This document shows, piece by piece, positions 33,301-40,271 of a DNA stretch of 64,000 nucleotides. The stretch covers positions 1 through 64,000 of the forward strand of contig PAVS01000018.1 of the NCBI GenBank assembly GCA_002713145.1, in the 5' to 3' direction. The translations under genes and the position numbers were made by a program. How positions within the stretch are numbered: the stretch's first letter is position 1; the number at the start of each line of letters is the position of its first letter. This DNA comes from Halobacteriovoraceae bacterium. GTDB lineage: Bacteria; Bdellovibrionota; Bacteriovoracia; Bacteriovoracales; Bacteriovoracaceae. The notes beneath the pieces are model-generated. The model did no database searches and was not told the DNA's origin. It saw only the letters and a program-made list of their open reading frames with translations.

Positions 33301-33486
33301 TTCTTCAATATCTTTAGGGGATCTTCCACTCCACTCTGTAAAAATAATCTGCTGATTCTCCCCAATGTCGGGGATGGCATCAACCCTGGCCCTATCTAAA
33401 ACAAATATTGAACCAAGTGCAATTATAGCAAATGCAATAATAATGAAAACGCGGTATTTGAGGGAGAAATCAATCAATTTTTGCAT
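30373..33486 (-). CDS. cusA: CusA-type heavy-metal RND pump
   Basis: A 1037-aa inner-membrane proton-driven pump with the usual 12 membrane segments and two large periplasmic loops. Charged transmembrane residues lie in IAIGSMVDIGIIMTEN and FGIAVDDGVVMI. The metal-path methionines of CusA have counterparts in YMPVTTPDVS and RIGMISTGIK, which favours Cu(I)/Ag(I) over zinc/cobalt. It is coupled to the adaptor (start overlaps its stop) and to DUF3347. It expels metal from periplasm or cytoplasm through the adaptor and outer-membrane channel. Confidence 0.9.
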   Translation of the reverse strand: MQKLIDFSLKYRVFIIIAFAIIALGSIFVLDRARVDAIPDIGENQQIIFTEWSGRSPKDIEEQITYPLSIILQGIPGIDRVRGTSAFGFSTVYVIFKDDVDFYWSRSRVLEKLSTARSELPEGVNPSLGPDATGLGQIFWYTLDNKPDALHPKSLQELRSLQDFYVRYLLQATPGVSEVASIGGFVKEYQVDVDPNKIFAFDIHFPQIIKAIKNSNIDVGAEVIEDGDRELIVRGVGFLKNISDIEEVVVAIKNGTPIRVKDLASVQIGPAFRRGALDKNGSEVVGGIVTMRYGENPARVINEIKEKLKQIRAGLPKEVVLEPFYDRSELVDKTMGTVYSALTQEIIITVFVILFFLLHFKSSVLVSLTLPFGVGISFILMHLFSIDSNIMSLSGLVIAIGSMVDIGIIMTENIYSHIADHRPKTTEERLKIIADSAKEIGPAILTAVLTTIITFIPVFALDGAEGKLFVPLAWAKTLAMIGAVIVAIILIPVLSLFFLKDDLRPIEKNKVSTTIIKWYTPTLDWILEHRKTFLALPLIFLILGLFAYTRLGKEFMPALNEGDILYMPVTTPDVSITKARELLSYTDKKIKEHPLVETAVGKLGRADTSLDPAPVAMFETLIRLKPQSEWPSGTSIYDIMEELDGQLQIPGLVNSWDFPIQTRIGMISTGIKTQVAVKIFGDNLKKLETLGREISQKLESVPGAYGIYAEQINGKPYIEFEIDRVKASRYGVNTGDINSIIQTAVGGMTIGQMYEGRQRYPIRVRYKKELRDRIDNLKNVLVATPSGLHIPVSQLADIKVTVGPAMIQSENGLLRSTVQLNVRDRDVIGFVEEAKAKIEKEVELPPGYSLQWAGQFENQKRATQRLMILIPLSLIINLLIIYFGFRSFSLSAIVFTAVPIAAAGGLILLWLMDVNTSVAVWVGFIALFGIAVDDGVVMITFLREALKKYQPTHWQELKKVIQEAGSRRIRPLIMTTTTTIIALLPIMWSTGQGSEVMKPMAIPVLGGMAIELISLFVVPVIFSYIYQKKIEQQGVNK

Positions 33487-34817
33487 TAATTTTTTTCCTC
33501 ATACCCACCAAATAATTGAGCCTGGGCATCGAGCAGAAAGTTTCCATCAATCACAACTTGATCCCCTAGCTTTAGTCCCTCTTTGACTTCAACATACCCT
33601 TCAGATTCAAATCCTGTGAGAATTTCTTGAGCCTCATATTTCTTGGGAGCCTTTTGCAGCCATACCACTTTACGCTTTCCGGTATCGACGATAGCAGTTC
33701 TCGGAATAACCAAAGGCATCTCATCTAATTTTAACTGAACTGAAGCCGTTCCCACCATACCAGGTTTTAATTTTCCATTGGTATTATCTAAAGTGGCACG
33801 AACTTTAAGTGTGCGTGTTTTTTCATCAAGAACTGGATTAATAAAGTCTATAACTCCCTTCCATTTCTCGCCGGGATAGGCACTAAATTCAAATTCGACC
33901 ATTTGCCCGGTTGCTACGAGTCCCGAGTCATGTTCATACACATCCATCTCGACCCACAAGCTACTAAGGTCGACCAAGTCAAAAAAGCTTTCTCCGACTT
34001 TAAAATATTTTCCTGACACAGCATTTTTCTTTTCCACAATTCCTGTCACAGGGGAATAAATCGATATATTTCTAGGAACAGCGTTCTGTTTTGCCCAATT
34101 TTCTAATTGCTCTTCCGTCACTCCCCAAAGCTTGAGACGCTGAATACTTTGTTCATAAAGCTCTTTAAAAGTTTTATTACGTTTATTAGAGAAATAATTT
34201 TTCCTCGCAATTAAATACTCTTCTCCCCCTGTTAAAAGTTCAGGACTATAAAGCTTGAGGACAAGATCACCTTTTTTGATAAACGCCCCAGTCGATTTTA
34301 CAAAAACCTCTTCCACTCTACCGGGAACTCGTGCCGGTATATTTGATTCTTTTTGCTCTGATTTAAGCACTCGTCCTAGAAGTCTAATATTTTTTTGCAT
34401 GGTCATCTTGGTGACTTCAAAGACATCTGCTCTAAAGTGATCCACTTGAGCTTCACGCAGTTTTACTCTTGCAACTGTGTCCAATGATGGATTTTTTAAG
34501 AGCATAGGAGATCCATCTAGCGGGCACTCTCCCGGAGCTTCACTGGTCACACTTGGGTCAGCTTCACAATAATAAATGGAACTAGCAGGAGTGCTATCCA
34601 GCTCACTTTTTTCTTCATCTTTTTCAATGACGATTTTAGTTAACCCCATACCACAAATGGGACAGTTGCCGGGTTCCTCTTGTCTTATTTGTGGATGCAT
34701 AGAACAAGTATAGTAGGTCTCTGTTTTACTGTGCTCATGCTTTTCACCCTTATCAGTTGCAGGTTCAGGTGAGCACCCTATAAATAAAAAAAGCAGCAGT
34801 ACATTAAGTATTTTCAT
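33486..34817 (-). CDS. cusB: CusB-type RND periplasmic adaptor lipoprotein with two heavy-metal-binding domains
   Basis: A 443-aa protein with lipobox (LFIGC). Two N-terminal copies of the small heavy-metal-binding module follow: YTCSMHPQIRQEEPGNCPICG and a diverged YYCEADPSVTSEAPGECPLDG. Then come the HlyD-type hairpin, barrel-sandwich and membrane-proximal domains. It bridges CusA and the outer-membrane channel. It overlaps the OMF gene by 4 bp upstream and cusA by 1 bp downstream. The second module lacks the usual CPxCGM cysteine pair and is probably degenerate. Confidence 0.88.
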   Translation of the reverse strand: MKILNVLLLFLFIGCSPEPATDKGEKHEHSKTETYYTCSMHPQIRQEEPGNCPICGMGLTKIVIEKDEEKSELDSTPASSIYYCEADPSVTSEAPGECPLDGSPMLLKNPSLDTVARVKLREAQVDHFRADVFEVTKMTMQKNIRLLGRVLKSEQKESNIPARVPGRVEEVFVKSTGAFIKKGDLVLKLYSPELLTGGEEYLIARKNYFSNKRNKTFKELYEQSIQRLKLWGVTEEQLENWAKQNAVPRNISIYSPVTGIVEKKNAVSGKYFKVGESFFDLVDLSSLWVEMDVYEHDSGLVATGQMVEFEFSAYPGEKWKGVIDFINPVLDEKTRTLKVRATLDNTNGKLKPGMVGTASVQLKLDEMPLVIPRTAIVDTGKRKVVWLQKAPKKYEAQEILTGFESEGYVEVKEGLKLGDQVVIDGNFLLDAQAQLFGGYEEKN

Positions 34818-36045
34818 TCTTTCCCTTCCTGTGGTGCAAGTTTGCCACCGTTGAGGTATAAATAATTTAGCTTTTGGTTTTTAATAGCAGCTGTGAGTGC
34901 AGTTTTTTTAAGTCTTTGGTTCTGGTACTGCAGCTCAGAGCGTAGCAATTCTAAATAGTCTGTCCCCCCTCTAGCATAAGAACGAGACACTATATTTCGC
35001 GAACTCTGAGCAAACTTTAAGACTTCATTGTCTAGCACTTTTAATTGGTTATTAAGATCTTTTATTTGAACATTCAACCTTGCAAGTGTAGTAGACTTAT
35101 TAAGTTTATAATGTCTAAGCTTGGCTTCACTCATCGCTTTTGTGGCCACAGCACTTTTTTTACTAGCGTACTTTTTAGAGCTTGTAGGAATAGGGAATGA
35201 AACACTCGCACCTACGAAGTCTCCGAGTCCGTCAATATCATTTCGTTTGGTATAAGTAAGTCCAAGAGTAATATCAGGAATGAGGTCTCGCTTTTGAGCA
35301 CTGACAGCTAAATCACTGGCCTTAAGCTTATGCTCTAGGGATTTTTGTTGAAAGTCGTTATTATCTTCCTCATTTTTCCACTGATCTAAAACTAACCAAG
35401 GTATAGAGTCCATGGCAAGTTGTTTTTTCTCATTCTTATTAAGAAGATAACCTAGCTGATAATATAGTTGATCTAAGGCGTAGTTTTTTTCTGCAATTTG
35501 GAGCGCCAATTCACTTTTTCTAATTTGATATCAAGCACTGCTTGCTGTGGAATTTTACCATTGGTGTAGAGCTTTTTAGAGACCTTAAGATTAGTGTCTA
35601 ACCATTTATAGTTTTCATTTAAAATGGCTTTTTCAGATCTTAATTTTTCTTGGACAATGGCCAGTTCCCATAATTTTTTTAAAAGATTACGACGTGTTTG
35701 CAATTGATCAGATTTAGCGGCTAAAGATTTTTCCAGCACCGAATCATTGAGTTTGTCATATTTCCCCGAAAGTGAAATCGTTTGCATAATACCAAGTTGA
35801 ACTCCTGTCATCATGGATTCATCATGAGCGAGGCTATCTTGGGGGTAGTTAACAGCGGCCACACTTAAACGAGGATCGCCCCAGCTCCCAGCGGCAGTGG
35901 CATCATTCTCTATCGCCGTGACTGCTAGAGAATCAACCTTGATAAGTTCATGCTCATTGAGTGAGTCAATAGCTTTATCAAAGCTTGTTTCTGCCCAAGC
36001 AAAGGAAGTTATAGTTAAAATAATAAAATATAAAAAAATACGCAT
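34814..36045 (-). pseudogene. cusC: CusC-type outer-membrane efflux gene, single frameshift
   Basis: Two reading frames together make one TolC/OMF protein of about 410 aa. The first (35473-36045) encodes a signal peptide, the first coiled-coil half and a normal run to KLEK, then leaves the family. The second (34814-35509) resumes with ALQIAEKNYALDQLYYQLG. Adding one base in the five-A run at 35515-35519 (T5 on the plus strand) joins them as KLEK-SELALQIAEK. No other defect is seen, so this may be a recent mutation, a sequencing error, or a -1 slippage site. Operon context (csoR, cusB, cusA) is intact. Confidence 0.85.
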
Positions 36046-36091
36046 AAAAAACCTAATGTTTAATTCATTTTATAAAAATTAAATTTAGGTT
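36046..36091 (-). promoter_or_regulatory. Stem-loop with U-tract at the cusC start
   Basis: On the minus strand AACCTAA-A-TTTAATT pairs with AATTAAA-CA-TTAGGTT around an 11-nt loop, followed at once by TTTTTT and the cusC ATG (36045). It has the form of an intrinsic terminator. Its 3' arm also contains the only SD-like bases (TTAGG) for cusC. It could attenuate transcription from the upstream Cys/His protein gene or mask the ribosome site. Confidence 0.55.
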
Positions 36092-36094
36092 TTA

Positions 36095-36511
36095 CTAGAT
36101 CAGAAATTGTTCTTTTTGAAGGTAAAGTGGTTGGCTGCTTGGTAAGAGAGGTGAATCTAAGTAATAATTCATAATTTTACTATGATTAAGACTTAAGCTT
36201 TTGATTAAAGTGATATAGCTGATAGAGGCATCAAGAGCCAGAGGATCTAAAGCTTTAGCAATATTGAGATGAGTGTTCAGTGCAAATTGTTGATGAGAGC
36301 AAATACCACTTAAATCACTAGAACATAAATGTGACCCATGATTACTCTTTTCTTCTGAATTATGACCATGGCAACAAGTATGACTCTCGGCTTGGGCATT
36401 CATTCTGTCTAACTCTTTTTCCAGCTCACAATTCACACCACACATCGTGGCCAAGGTCTGAGTTGAGAGTAATGAAAAAATAAATGTGAGTGTAAATAAG
36501 ATTTTCATCAT
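36095..36511 (-). CDS. Secreted Cys/His-rich small protein
   Basis: A 138-aa protein with signal peptide (about 1-21). The mature part begins MCGVNCELEKE and holds a putative metal-binding stretch SHTCCHGHNSEEKSNHGSH. The rest is helical. It lies between a CsoR-like box at 36524-36540 and the cus efflux operon, so it is probably copper-induced and binds periplasmic copper. No named family recognised. Confidence 0.7.
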   Translation of the reverse strand: MMKILFTLTFIFSLLSTQTLATMCGVNCELEKELDRMNAQAESHTCCHGHNSEEKSNHGSHLCSSDLSGICSHQQFALNTHLNIAKALDPLALDASISYITLIKSLSLNHSKIMNYYLDSPLLPSSQPLYLQKEQFLI

Positions 36512-36523
36512 AATAAGCTTAAC

Positions 36524-36540
36524 ATACCCCTATACAGTAT
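36524..36540 (-). promoter_or_regulatory. CsoR-type copper operator, site 2 (imperfect)
   Basis: ATACCCCTATACAGTAT, related to site 1 (ATACCCCTGCAGGGTAT) with one weaker arm. It lies 13 bp upstream of the Cys/His protein start. A candidate -10 (TATAGG on the minus strand) falls inside it, so binding would block transcription. Confidence 0.55.
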
Positions 36541-36548
36541 TTCAAAAT

Positions 36549-36827
36549 TTATTGTCTTGCCTTTTTAATAATTTCAATAAGTTCAGATACCATCTCTTCA
36601 CTTTCTTTAGAATTTTTGCTTTTCACAGCTTTTTTAACACAGTGATTTAAATGCTCCTCTAAAATTCTACTTTCCAAAGACCTAAGTGCAGAACGTGCCG
36701 CTTTTATTTGCGTGAGTATATCTACACAGTACCGCTCATCTTCAACCATATTAGCAATGCCGCGAATCTGCCCTTCCACTCTTTTTATCCGAGCTAAGTT
36801 TTTAGAGTGATCTGTGCCTTTTTTCAA
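36549..36827 (-). CDS. csoR: CsoR-family copper-sensing repressor
   Basis: A 92-aa all-helical protein of the CsoR/RcnR family. Copper ligands Cys34, His59 and Cys63 have exactly the spacing of the Cu(I) site in Mycobacterium tuberculosis CsoR (36/61/65). RIKRVEGQIRGI is the family signature. It represses without copper and releases DNA on Cu(I) binding. Pseudo-palindromic TACCC...GGGTA boxes are present before its own operon and before the next gene. It is adjacent (1 bp) to the glutaredoxin-MauE gene. Confidence 0.92.
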   Translation of the reverse strand: MKKGTDHSKNLARIKRVEGQIRGIANMVEDERYCVDILTQIKAARSALRSLESRILEEHLNHCVKKAVKSKNSKESEEMVSELIEIIKKARQ

Positions 36828-37562
36828 TTACAACACCTTTGAATAGAGCATCCAAATCCCCATACCCAACATCATCACATTTTCAGTCAATGATATAAAT
36901 CCTAGAGGAACATTACTATCTCCTCCCACACAGGCACATTTTATATCTCGTTTTTCCACATAGACCGCTTTGATAACAGAGATGGCCCCAATACTTCCAA
37001 TAAAAATTGAAGTCAAAGCAACCAGTGGAGTCAGAACTGAAGCGATCATTCCTGCCCCAGCAAAAAATTCAGCAAAAGGATAGATATAAGAATAGTTCAC
37101 ATACTTTCTTGCTAAAAGATCATAGGTGACAAATTGATTAGAAAATGAGTAAAGATCTCTAAGTTTAAGTATGGCCAACACACACATACTGAGAGCAATA
37201 AAACTTTCTACAAAAGGAATAAATGCCAGATTACCGCGGCTCCAAATGAAAGCAAGCGCCATAATAAATGTGGAAGAGAAAATAGCGATAATAGGTTGGT
37301 AGGTGGTGCCCTCTTGCTTTAAAGTCGATTTATTAAAGTATTTTATCAGATCGTCATATCCACCTATGCGTTGTTCTCCAATATAAGCTTGTGGAGTTGT
37401 TTTGACATTATGCTTGTCCTTAAACTCGTCGACTTTGTCGCGAGTTTCTAGTTTATGATCTATAACTTTATAACCCTGTTTTTCTAAAAGATCCTTAGAC
37501 TTAATTCCATAGGGACAGACATGATCTTTGGTATTCATTCTATATAAGACTGCTTGTTGCAT
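36828..37562 (-). CDS. Glutaredoxin-MauE fusion membrane protein
   Basis: A 244-aa protein. An N-terminal glutaredoxin domain (about 1-80; CPYG, single active-site Cys16; TTPQAYIG cis-proline; IGGYDDL) is fused to a four-helix MauE/DoxX-like membrane domain (about 90-240) with a Cys pair in IKCACVGG. MauE relatives pass electrons for periplasmic disulphide chemistry. Here it may handle copper-stressed thiols or help metal-protein maturation. First gene of the CsoR-controlled run; its promoter contains the CsoR box. Confidence 0.85.
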   Translation of the reverse strand: MQQAVLYRMNTKDHVCPYGIKSKDLLEKQGYKVIDHKLETRDKVDEFKDKHNVKTTPQAYIGEQRIGGYDDLIKYFNKSTLKQEGTTYQPIIAIFSSTFIMALAFIWSRGNLAFIPFVESFIALSMCVLAILKLRDLYSFSNQFVTYDLLARKYVNYSYIYPFAEFFAGAGMIASVLTPLVALTSIFIGSIGAISVIKAVYVEKRDIKCACVGGDSNVPLGFISLTENVMMLGMGIWMLYSKVL

Positions 37563-37590
37563 AATTTCCTCACTTTAGTTTAAATCCAAC

Positions 37591-37607
37591 ATACCCCTGC
37601 AGGGTAT
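37591..37607 (-). promoter_or_regulatory. CsoR-type copper operator, site 1
   Basis: ATACCCCTGCAGGGTAT is almost a perfect palindrome, matching known copper-repressor boxes (TACCC-N-GGGTA). A consensus minus-strand -35 TTGACA lies at 37626-37631, 18 bp upstream, so the box covers the -10. This is the expected layout for repression of the MauE-csoR genes. Confidence 0.75.
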
Positions 37608-37765
37608 TTAAATCAACTTCATTTTTGTCAATTTATTGTAAAAAATGCTTAACATCTATTTAGTGTCAAAGAAAACGTTGCACTCAACATTTTTGAATAA
37701 TGAGTAACAAAACTAATACATCATATAGATGATTTTTTTTGATCATTCTTTTATCTTACTCTTAC

Positions 37766-37858
37766 GGATGCAAAATTGCATAACGTCAGTATCCTAGCGA
37801 TCGGAACGTGTGCAAGTTTCATCCAAAAGAGAACTCTTCGGAGTTCTCTTTTTTTTTA
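37766..37858 (+). ncRNA. Structured small RNA with UNCG terminator, copy A
   Basis: An unannotated element of about 90 nt. A long bulged hairpin is closed by GGATG (37766-37770) and CATCC (37820-37824). Inside, TTGCA pairs with TGCAA and ACGT with ACGT, capped by ATC-CTAGC-GAT. It is followed by the terminator AGAGAACTC-TTCG-GAGTTCTCT and T8. A second copy lies at 38425-38519 with the same outer and apical sequences but a different, still paired, middle stem. It is not part of any ORF and is convergent with the ATPase gene. Not a riboswitch or sRNA class I recognise. Confidence 0.7.
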
Positions 37859-38299
37859 TTTTTTATTCCTTAGCACCCAAAAAAAATCTGAAGTGACTTG
37901 CTCTCTTTTTACAAACCTCTTTATATCTCTAAAAAGCAATCTTATTAATCTCTTAGGTCTTGAAGCTTTCAGGGTAATGATGAGATCGACTTTGTTTTGT
38001 AAAATTACACGAGTGTGTTTGTACAAACCTTCAACCACATATGGTTCTTCTGAAACGGCATTTATTAAATCCTGGGTAAATTGAGTGTTAACAGCTCCAC
38101 CTTTTTTATGTTTCCAGTAAAGCTTATCTACTTCTATATGTTTAAAAGACAGCTCCTTTTCAATCTTCTTTGCCAGGGTGGACTTTCCCACTCCAGGCTT
38201 TCCAAGCAGAAGAATTTTTTTGGCCTCACATGCTTGAATCACCCTTTGAATGTGCTTAAAATCTGGATCTTTAAATTGAATATTCTTAACTTGCCCCAT
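37856..38299 (-). CDS. Small P-loop ATPase (adenylate-kinase/FlaR-like)
   Basis: A 147-aa protein with Walker A GKPGVGKSTLAKK (about residues 33-45), then a lid-like region. It resembles the topology-modulation/FlaR group of small nucleotide kinases (IEVDKLYWK, VVEGLYKHT). The phosphate acceptor is unknown. It is flanked on both sides by copies of the structured RNA at 37766 and 38425. Confidence 0.75.
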   Translation of the reverse strand: MGQVKNIQFKDPDFKHIQRVIQACEAKKILLLGKPGVGKSTLAKKIEKELSFKHIEVDKLYWKHKKGGAVNTQFTQDLINAVSEEPYVVEGLYKHTRVILQNKVDLIITLKASRPKRLIRLLFRDIKRFVKREQVTSDFFWVLRNKK

Positions 38300-38424
38300 A
38301 CTCTTTTAATACAATACTTAGACAGGACTTAAAAGTGAAAACCAAACAGACTGTACAAAAGAGTCCACAATTCTAAAACATTATATTAAAGCTTTTTAAC
38401 CCGTTTTGTTTTAGTATGATTACA

Positions 38425-38519
38425 GGATGCAAAATTGCATAAAGACATAATCCTAGAGATTTGTGTTTATGTAAGTTTCATCCGAAATAAGAGAACTCTA
38501 CGGAGTTCTCTTTTTTTTT
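38425..38519 (+). ncRNA. Structured small RNA with UNCG terminator, copy B
   Basis: Same family as copy A. GGATG (38425-38429) pairs with CATCC (38479-38483). The mid-stem TTGCATAAA/TTTATGTAA plus ACA/TGT is capped by AATC-CTAGA-GATT. Terminator AGAGAACTC-TACG-GAGTTCTCT with T9 follows (38490-38519). A -10-like TATGAT at 38415-38420 would place the transcript start near the GGATG. It lies 22 bp before the LON-domain gene, so it could also act as a terminating leader for it. The 37562-38541 interval thus holds two copies with one gene between. Confidence 0.72.
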
Positions 38520-38540
38520 ATAAAAAAAATAAGGCTTCAT

Positions 38541-39260
38541 GTGAATAAAGACGGAATTTTTGAAATTGCTCTGTTTCCTATTCCTGGCTCCGTAAGCTTT
38601 CCTCAAACCATTGTTCCCTTACATGTCTTTGAACCTCGCTACCGCCAAATGGTACAAGACTGTGTAAGAGAAAAAAGACTTTTAGGAGTTTGTCATACCA
38701 AAAGTATTGAACGCTTTGCCACCAGACAAAAAAACCAAGTCAAAACCAGAGAAGAACTTTTTCAGCTCTATAAACAAAATCTCACCACCTATAGTCCTGA
38801 AGATGTTTTTAGCGCAGGTCCTGTGTCGATTGTTGAAGAAACAGTTGATGGAAGATATTTGATTCACGTGCATATGCTTAAGCGCTATAGGATTATTAAT
38901 ATAAATCAAAGCACACCCTATAAAGTGGCCCATTGCCAAGAGTATCTTGATTTTGACCAAGTCGATTTCGAAAGTCTCACCCCCAAGCTAACGCAGCAGA
39001 AAACCTATATTATCGATTTTCTAAGAGCTCAGTTAGCTCAACTTACGACACAGACGGAATTATTCACAGCTAAAAAACAATTAGCTGATCTTATTGAAGA
39101 GCAATCTGTAAATGATTTTACTTTTAAACTCTTTCGCTTTTTTAGAATGCCAGAGAATTCCATGCAGGAGATTTTGAATCTTCAAAACCCAATTGAGCGA
39201 CTCAACCAACTATATGACTTTATTCAAAAATTTAAAAATGGTGTTGAACAGAATTATTAA
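38541..39260 (+). CDS. LON substrate-binding-domain protein
   Basis: A 239-aa protein that corresponds to the N-terminal domain of Lon protease only (IALFPIPGSVSFPQTIVPLHVFEPRYRQMVQD). There is no ATPase or protease domain. Starts at GTG 38541 because the ATG two bases earlier is stopped at once. Function of stand-alone LON domains is not established. The end overlaps the convergent gene at 39232 by 29 bp. Confidence 0.85.
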   Translation: MNKDGIFEIALFPIPGSVSFPQTIVPLHVFEPRYRQMVQDCVREKRLLGVCHTKSIERFATRQKNQVKTREELFQLYKQNLTTYSPEDVFSAGPVSIVEETVDGRYLIHVHMLKRYRIININQSTPYKVAHCQEYLDFDQVDFESLTPKLTQQKTYIIDFLRAQLAQLTTQTELFTAKKQLADLIEEQSVNDFTFKLFRFFRMPENSMQEILNLQNPIERLNQLYDFIQKFKNGVEQNY

Positions 39261-39723
39261 TGATCTTTACCGCAGCACTTAAAGCCTCTTGATTAAGAAA
39301 TTGACCATACTCACCCCAAAGCTCTTTTGCGTCTTCGACACTAGAATTAGCTGGTAAGTTTAGAGCAATTTCGTTTGCAACCAGTGAGAGCTGATCGAGA
39401 TTCTCATGATAAGCCACAGCTTCTTCTTGGGTCAGACCAAGCTCATCAAGATAATGATCTTCAAGGGGTTCAAATGAAATTTCTTGATTCTCTTCATCCA
39501 GGATAATGATACCTAGCCCGGGTCCAATTATGAGTAAACTTATGGCCCAACCTAGATTTGAAACATTGGTGGCCAAGAGTAAACTCACTGGCACCGTGGC
39601 TAAACCAGTCAGGGCCACCGTTTTGTTCTTCATAATAAGTCCCACAGCCGCTTCGGATTTAGGCATAGTTGCGAATGTGAGGCACATCATTAAACAAACT
39701 GATACGAGAGCTTTTTTCATCAA
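39232..39723 (-). CDS. Secreted or membrane protein, function unknown
   Basis: A 163-aa protein with signal peptide (about 1-26) and two hydrophobic segments (about 30-75). The acidic C-terminal part (about 80-163) has no family I recognise. SD AGGAGG before ATG. Convergent with the LON gene. Confidence 0.7.
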   Translation of the reverse strand: MMKKALVSVCLMMCLTFATMPKSEAAVGLIMKNKTVALTGLATVPVSLLLATNVSNLGWAISLLIIGPGLGIIILDEENQEISFEPLEDHYLDELGLTQEEAVAYHENLDQLSLVANEIALNLPANSSVEDAKELWGEYGQFLNQEALSAAVKIINNSVQHHF

Positions 39724-39806
39724 GATCCTCCTGGAAGAGAGGGACTATAGCATATTTTAAATAGAGAATGATTGGCAGAGAAATTATTATAGACTAAAAT
39801 AAGTCT

Positions 39807-40109
39807 ATGAAAATGCTCATTTTATCATTTTCCATCTCCTTATACCTCCTTACGACAAACCTGGCGATTTCCGATAGTCATGACAGAGAAATTCTTAGTC
39901 TTTCTTCTCAATCCGTTAGCTCAGTGATTTATAATACGAATGGATATGAGGAACCTCAAAAACCGCAATTTGAATTCTCAATCAATTTGAGAGAGTCCAA
40001 TTTATTTCTTACATCCTCAAAATACCATTTAAAATGGTTTCTTTCCGCTCAAGATAAACTCTCAGCTTTATCTTCTATTTCCCCTAGGGGCCCTCCCACT
40101 AAAGTTTAA
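39807..40109 (+). CDS. Possible small secreted protein
   Basis: A 100-aa ORF beginning with a plausible signal peptide (MKMLILSFSISLYLLTTNL) but with no clear SD and no family. The rest is Ser-rich and of neutral composition. A low-GC inverted repeat (about 40097-40130) follows. It could be a chance ORF. Confidence 0.35.
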   Translation: MKMLILSFSISLYLLTTNLAISDSHDREILSLSSQSVSSVIYNTNGYEEPQKPQFEFSINLRESNLFLTSSKYHLKWFLSAQDKLSALSSISPRGPPTKV

Positions 40110-40146
40110 ATTTAAAAAAAATTAAAACTTTAACTTGGAGAAATCG

Positions 40147-40236
40147 ATGAAAGATTTAAAAGAGTGGTTATTCTTTTTCAGTTTCTTTATCTTAGCTTTA
40201 GCTTTGATAATCTATGATGCTTATATTAAGTCATAA
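40147..40236 (+). CDS. 29-aa single-span membrane peptide
   Basis: A short ORF with a good SD (TTGGAG, six bases before ATG). The product has a charged N-terminus (MKDLKEW), a hydrophobic span FFFSFFILALALIIY and a short charged tail (DAYIKS). It is followed at 40246 by a perfect 9-bp stem-loop. This looks like a real small membrane protein. It is unrelated to the 24-aa peptides. Confidence 0.5.
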   Translation: MKDLKEWLFFFSFFILALALIIYDAYIKS

Positions 40237-40245
40237 ATTTTATAC

Positions 40246-40270
40246 TTCAGTGCCTAGCACGGGCACTGAA
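40246..40270. terminator. Stem-loop between convergent genes
   Basis: TTCAGTGCC (40246-40254) pairs perfectly with GGCACTGAA (40262-40270). It lies between the 29-aa peptide stop and the convergent gene stop at 40272. No strong T-run on either strand, so efficiency is uncertain. Confidence 0.5.
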
Positions 40271-40271
40271 A

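Noticed and set aside
35515..35519. Programmed -1 frameshift in cusC as firm call
   Set aside because: The run GAAAAAG is a weak slippery site and no downstream stimulator was identified; error or mutation is at least as likely.
37770..37799. Nine-codon ORF (MQNCITSVS) in the structured RNA as a peptide gene
   Set aside because: The copy B equivalent stops earlier, there is no SD, and the start lies in the base-paired region.
37776..38084. 102-aa plus-strand ORF opposite the P-loop ATPase
   Set aside because: It runs through the structured RNA and the antisense of a clear ATPase gene; no SD.
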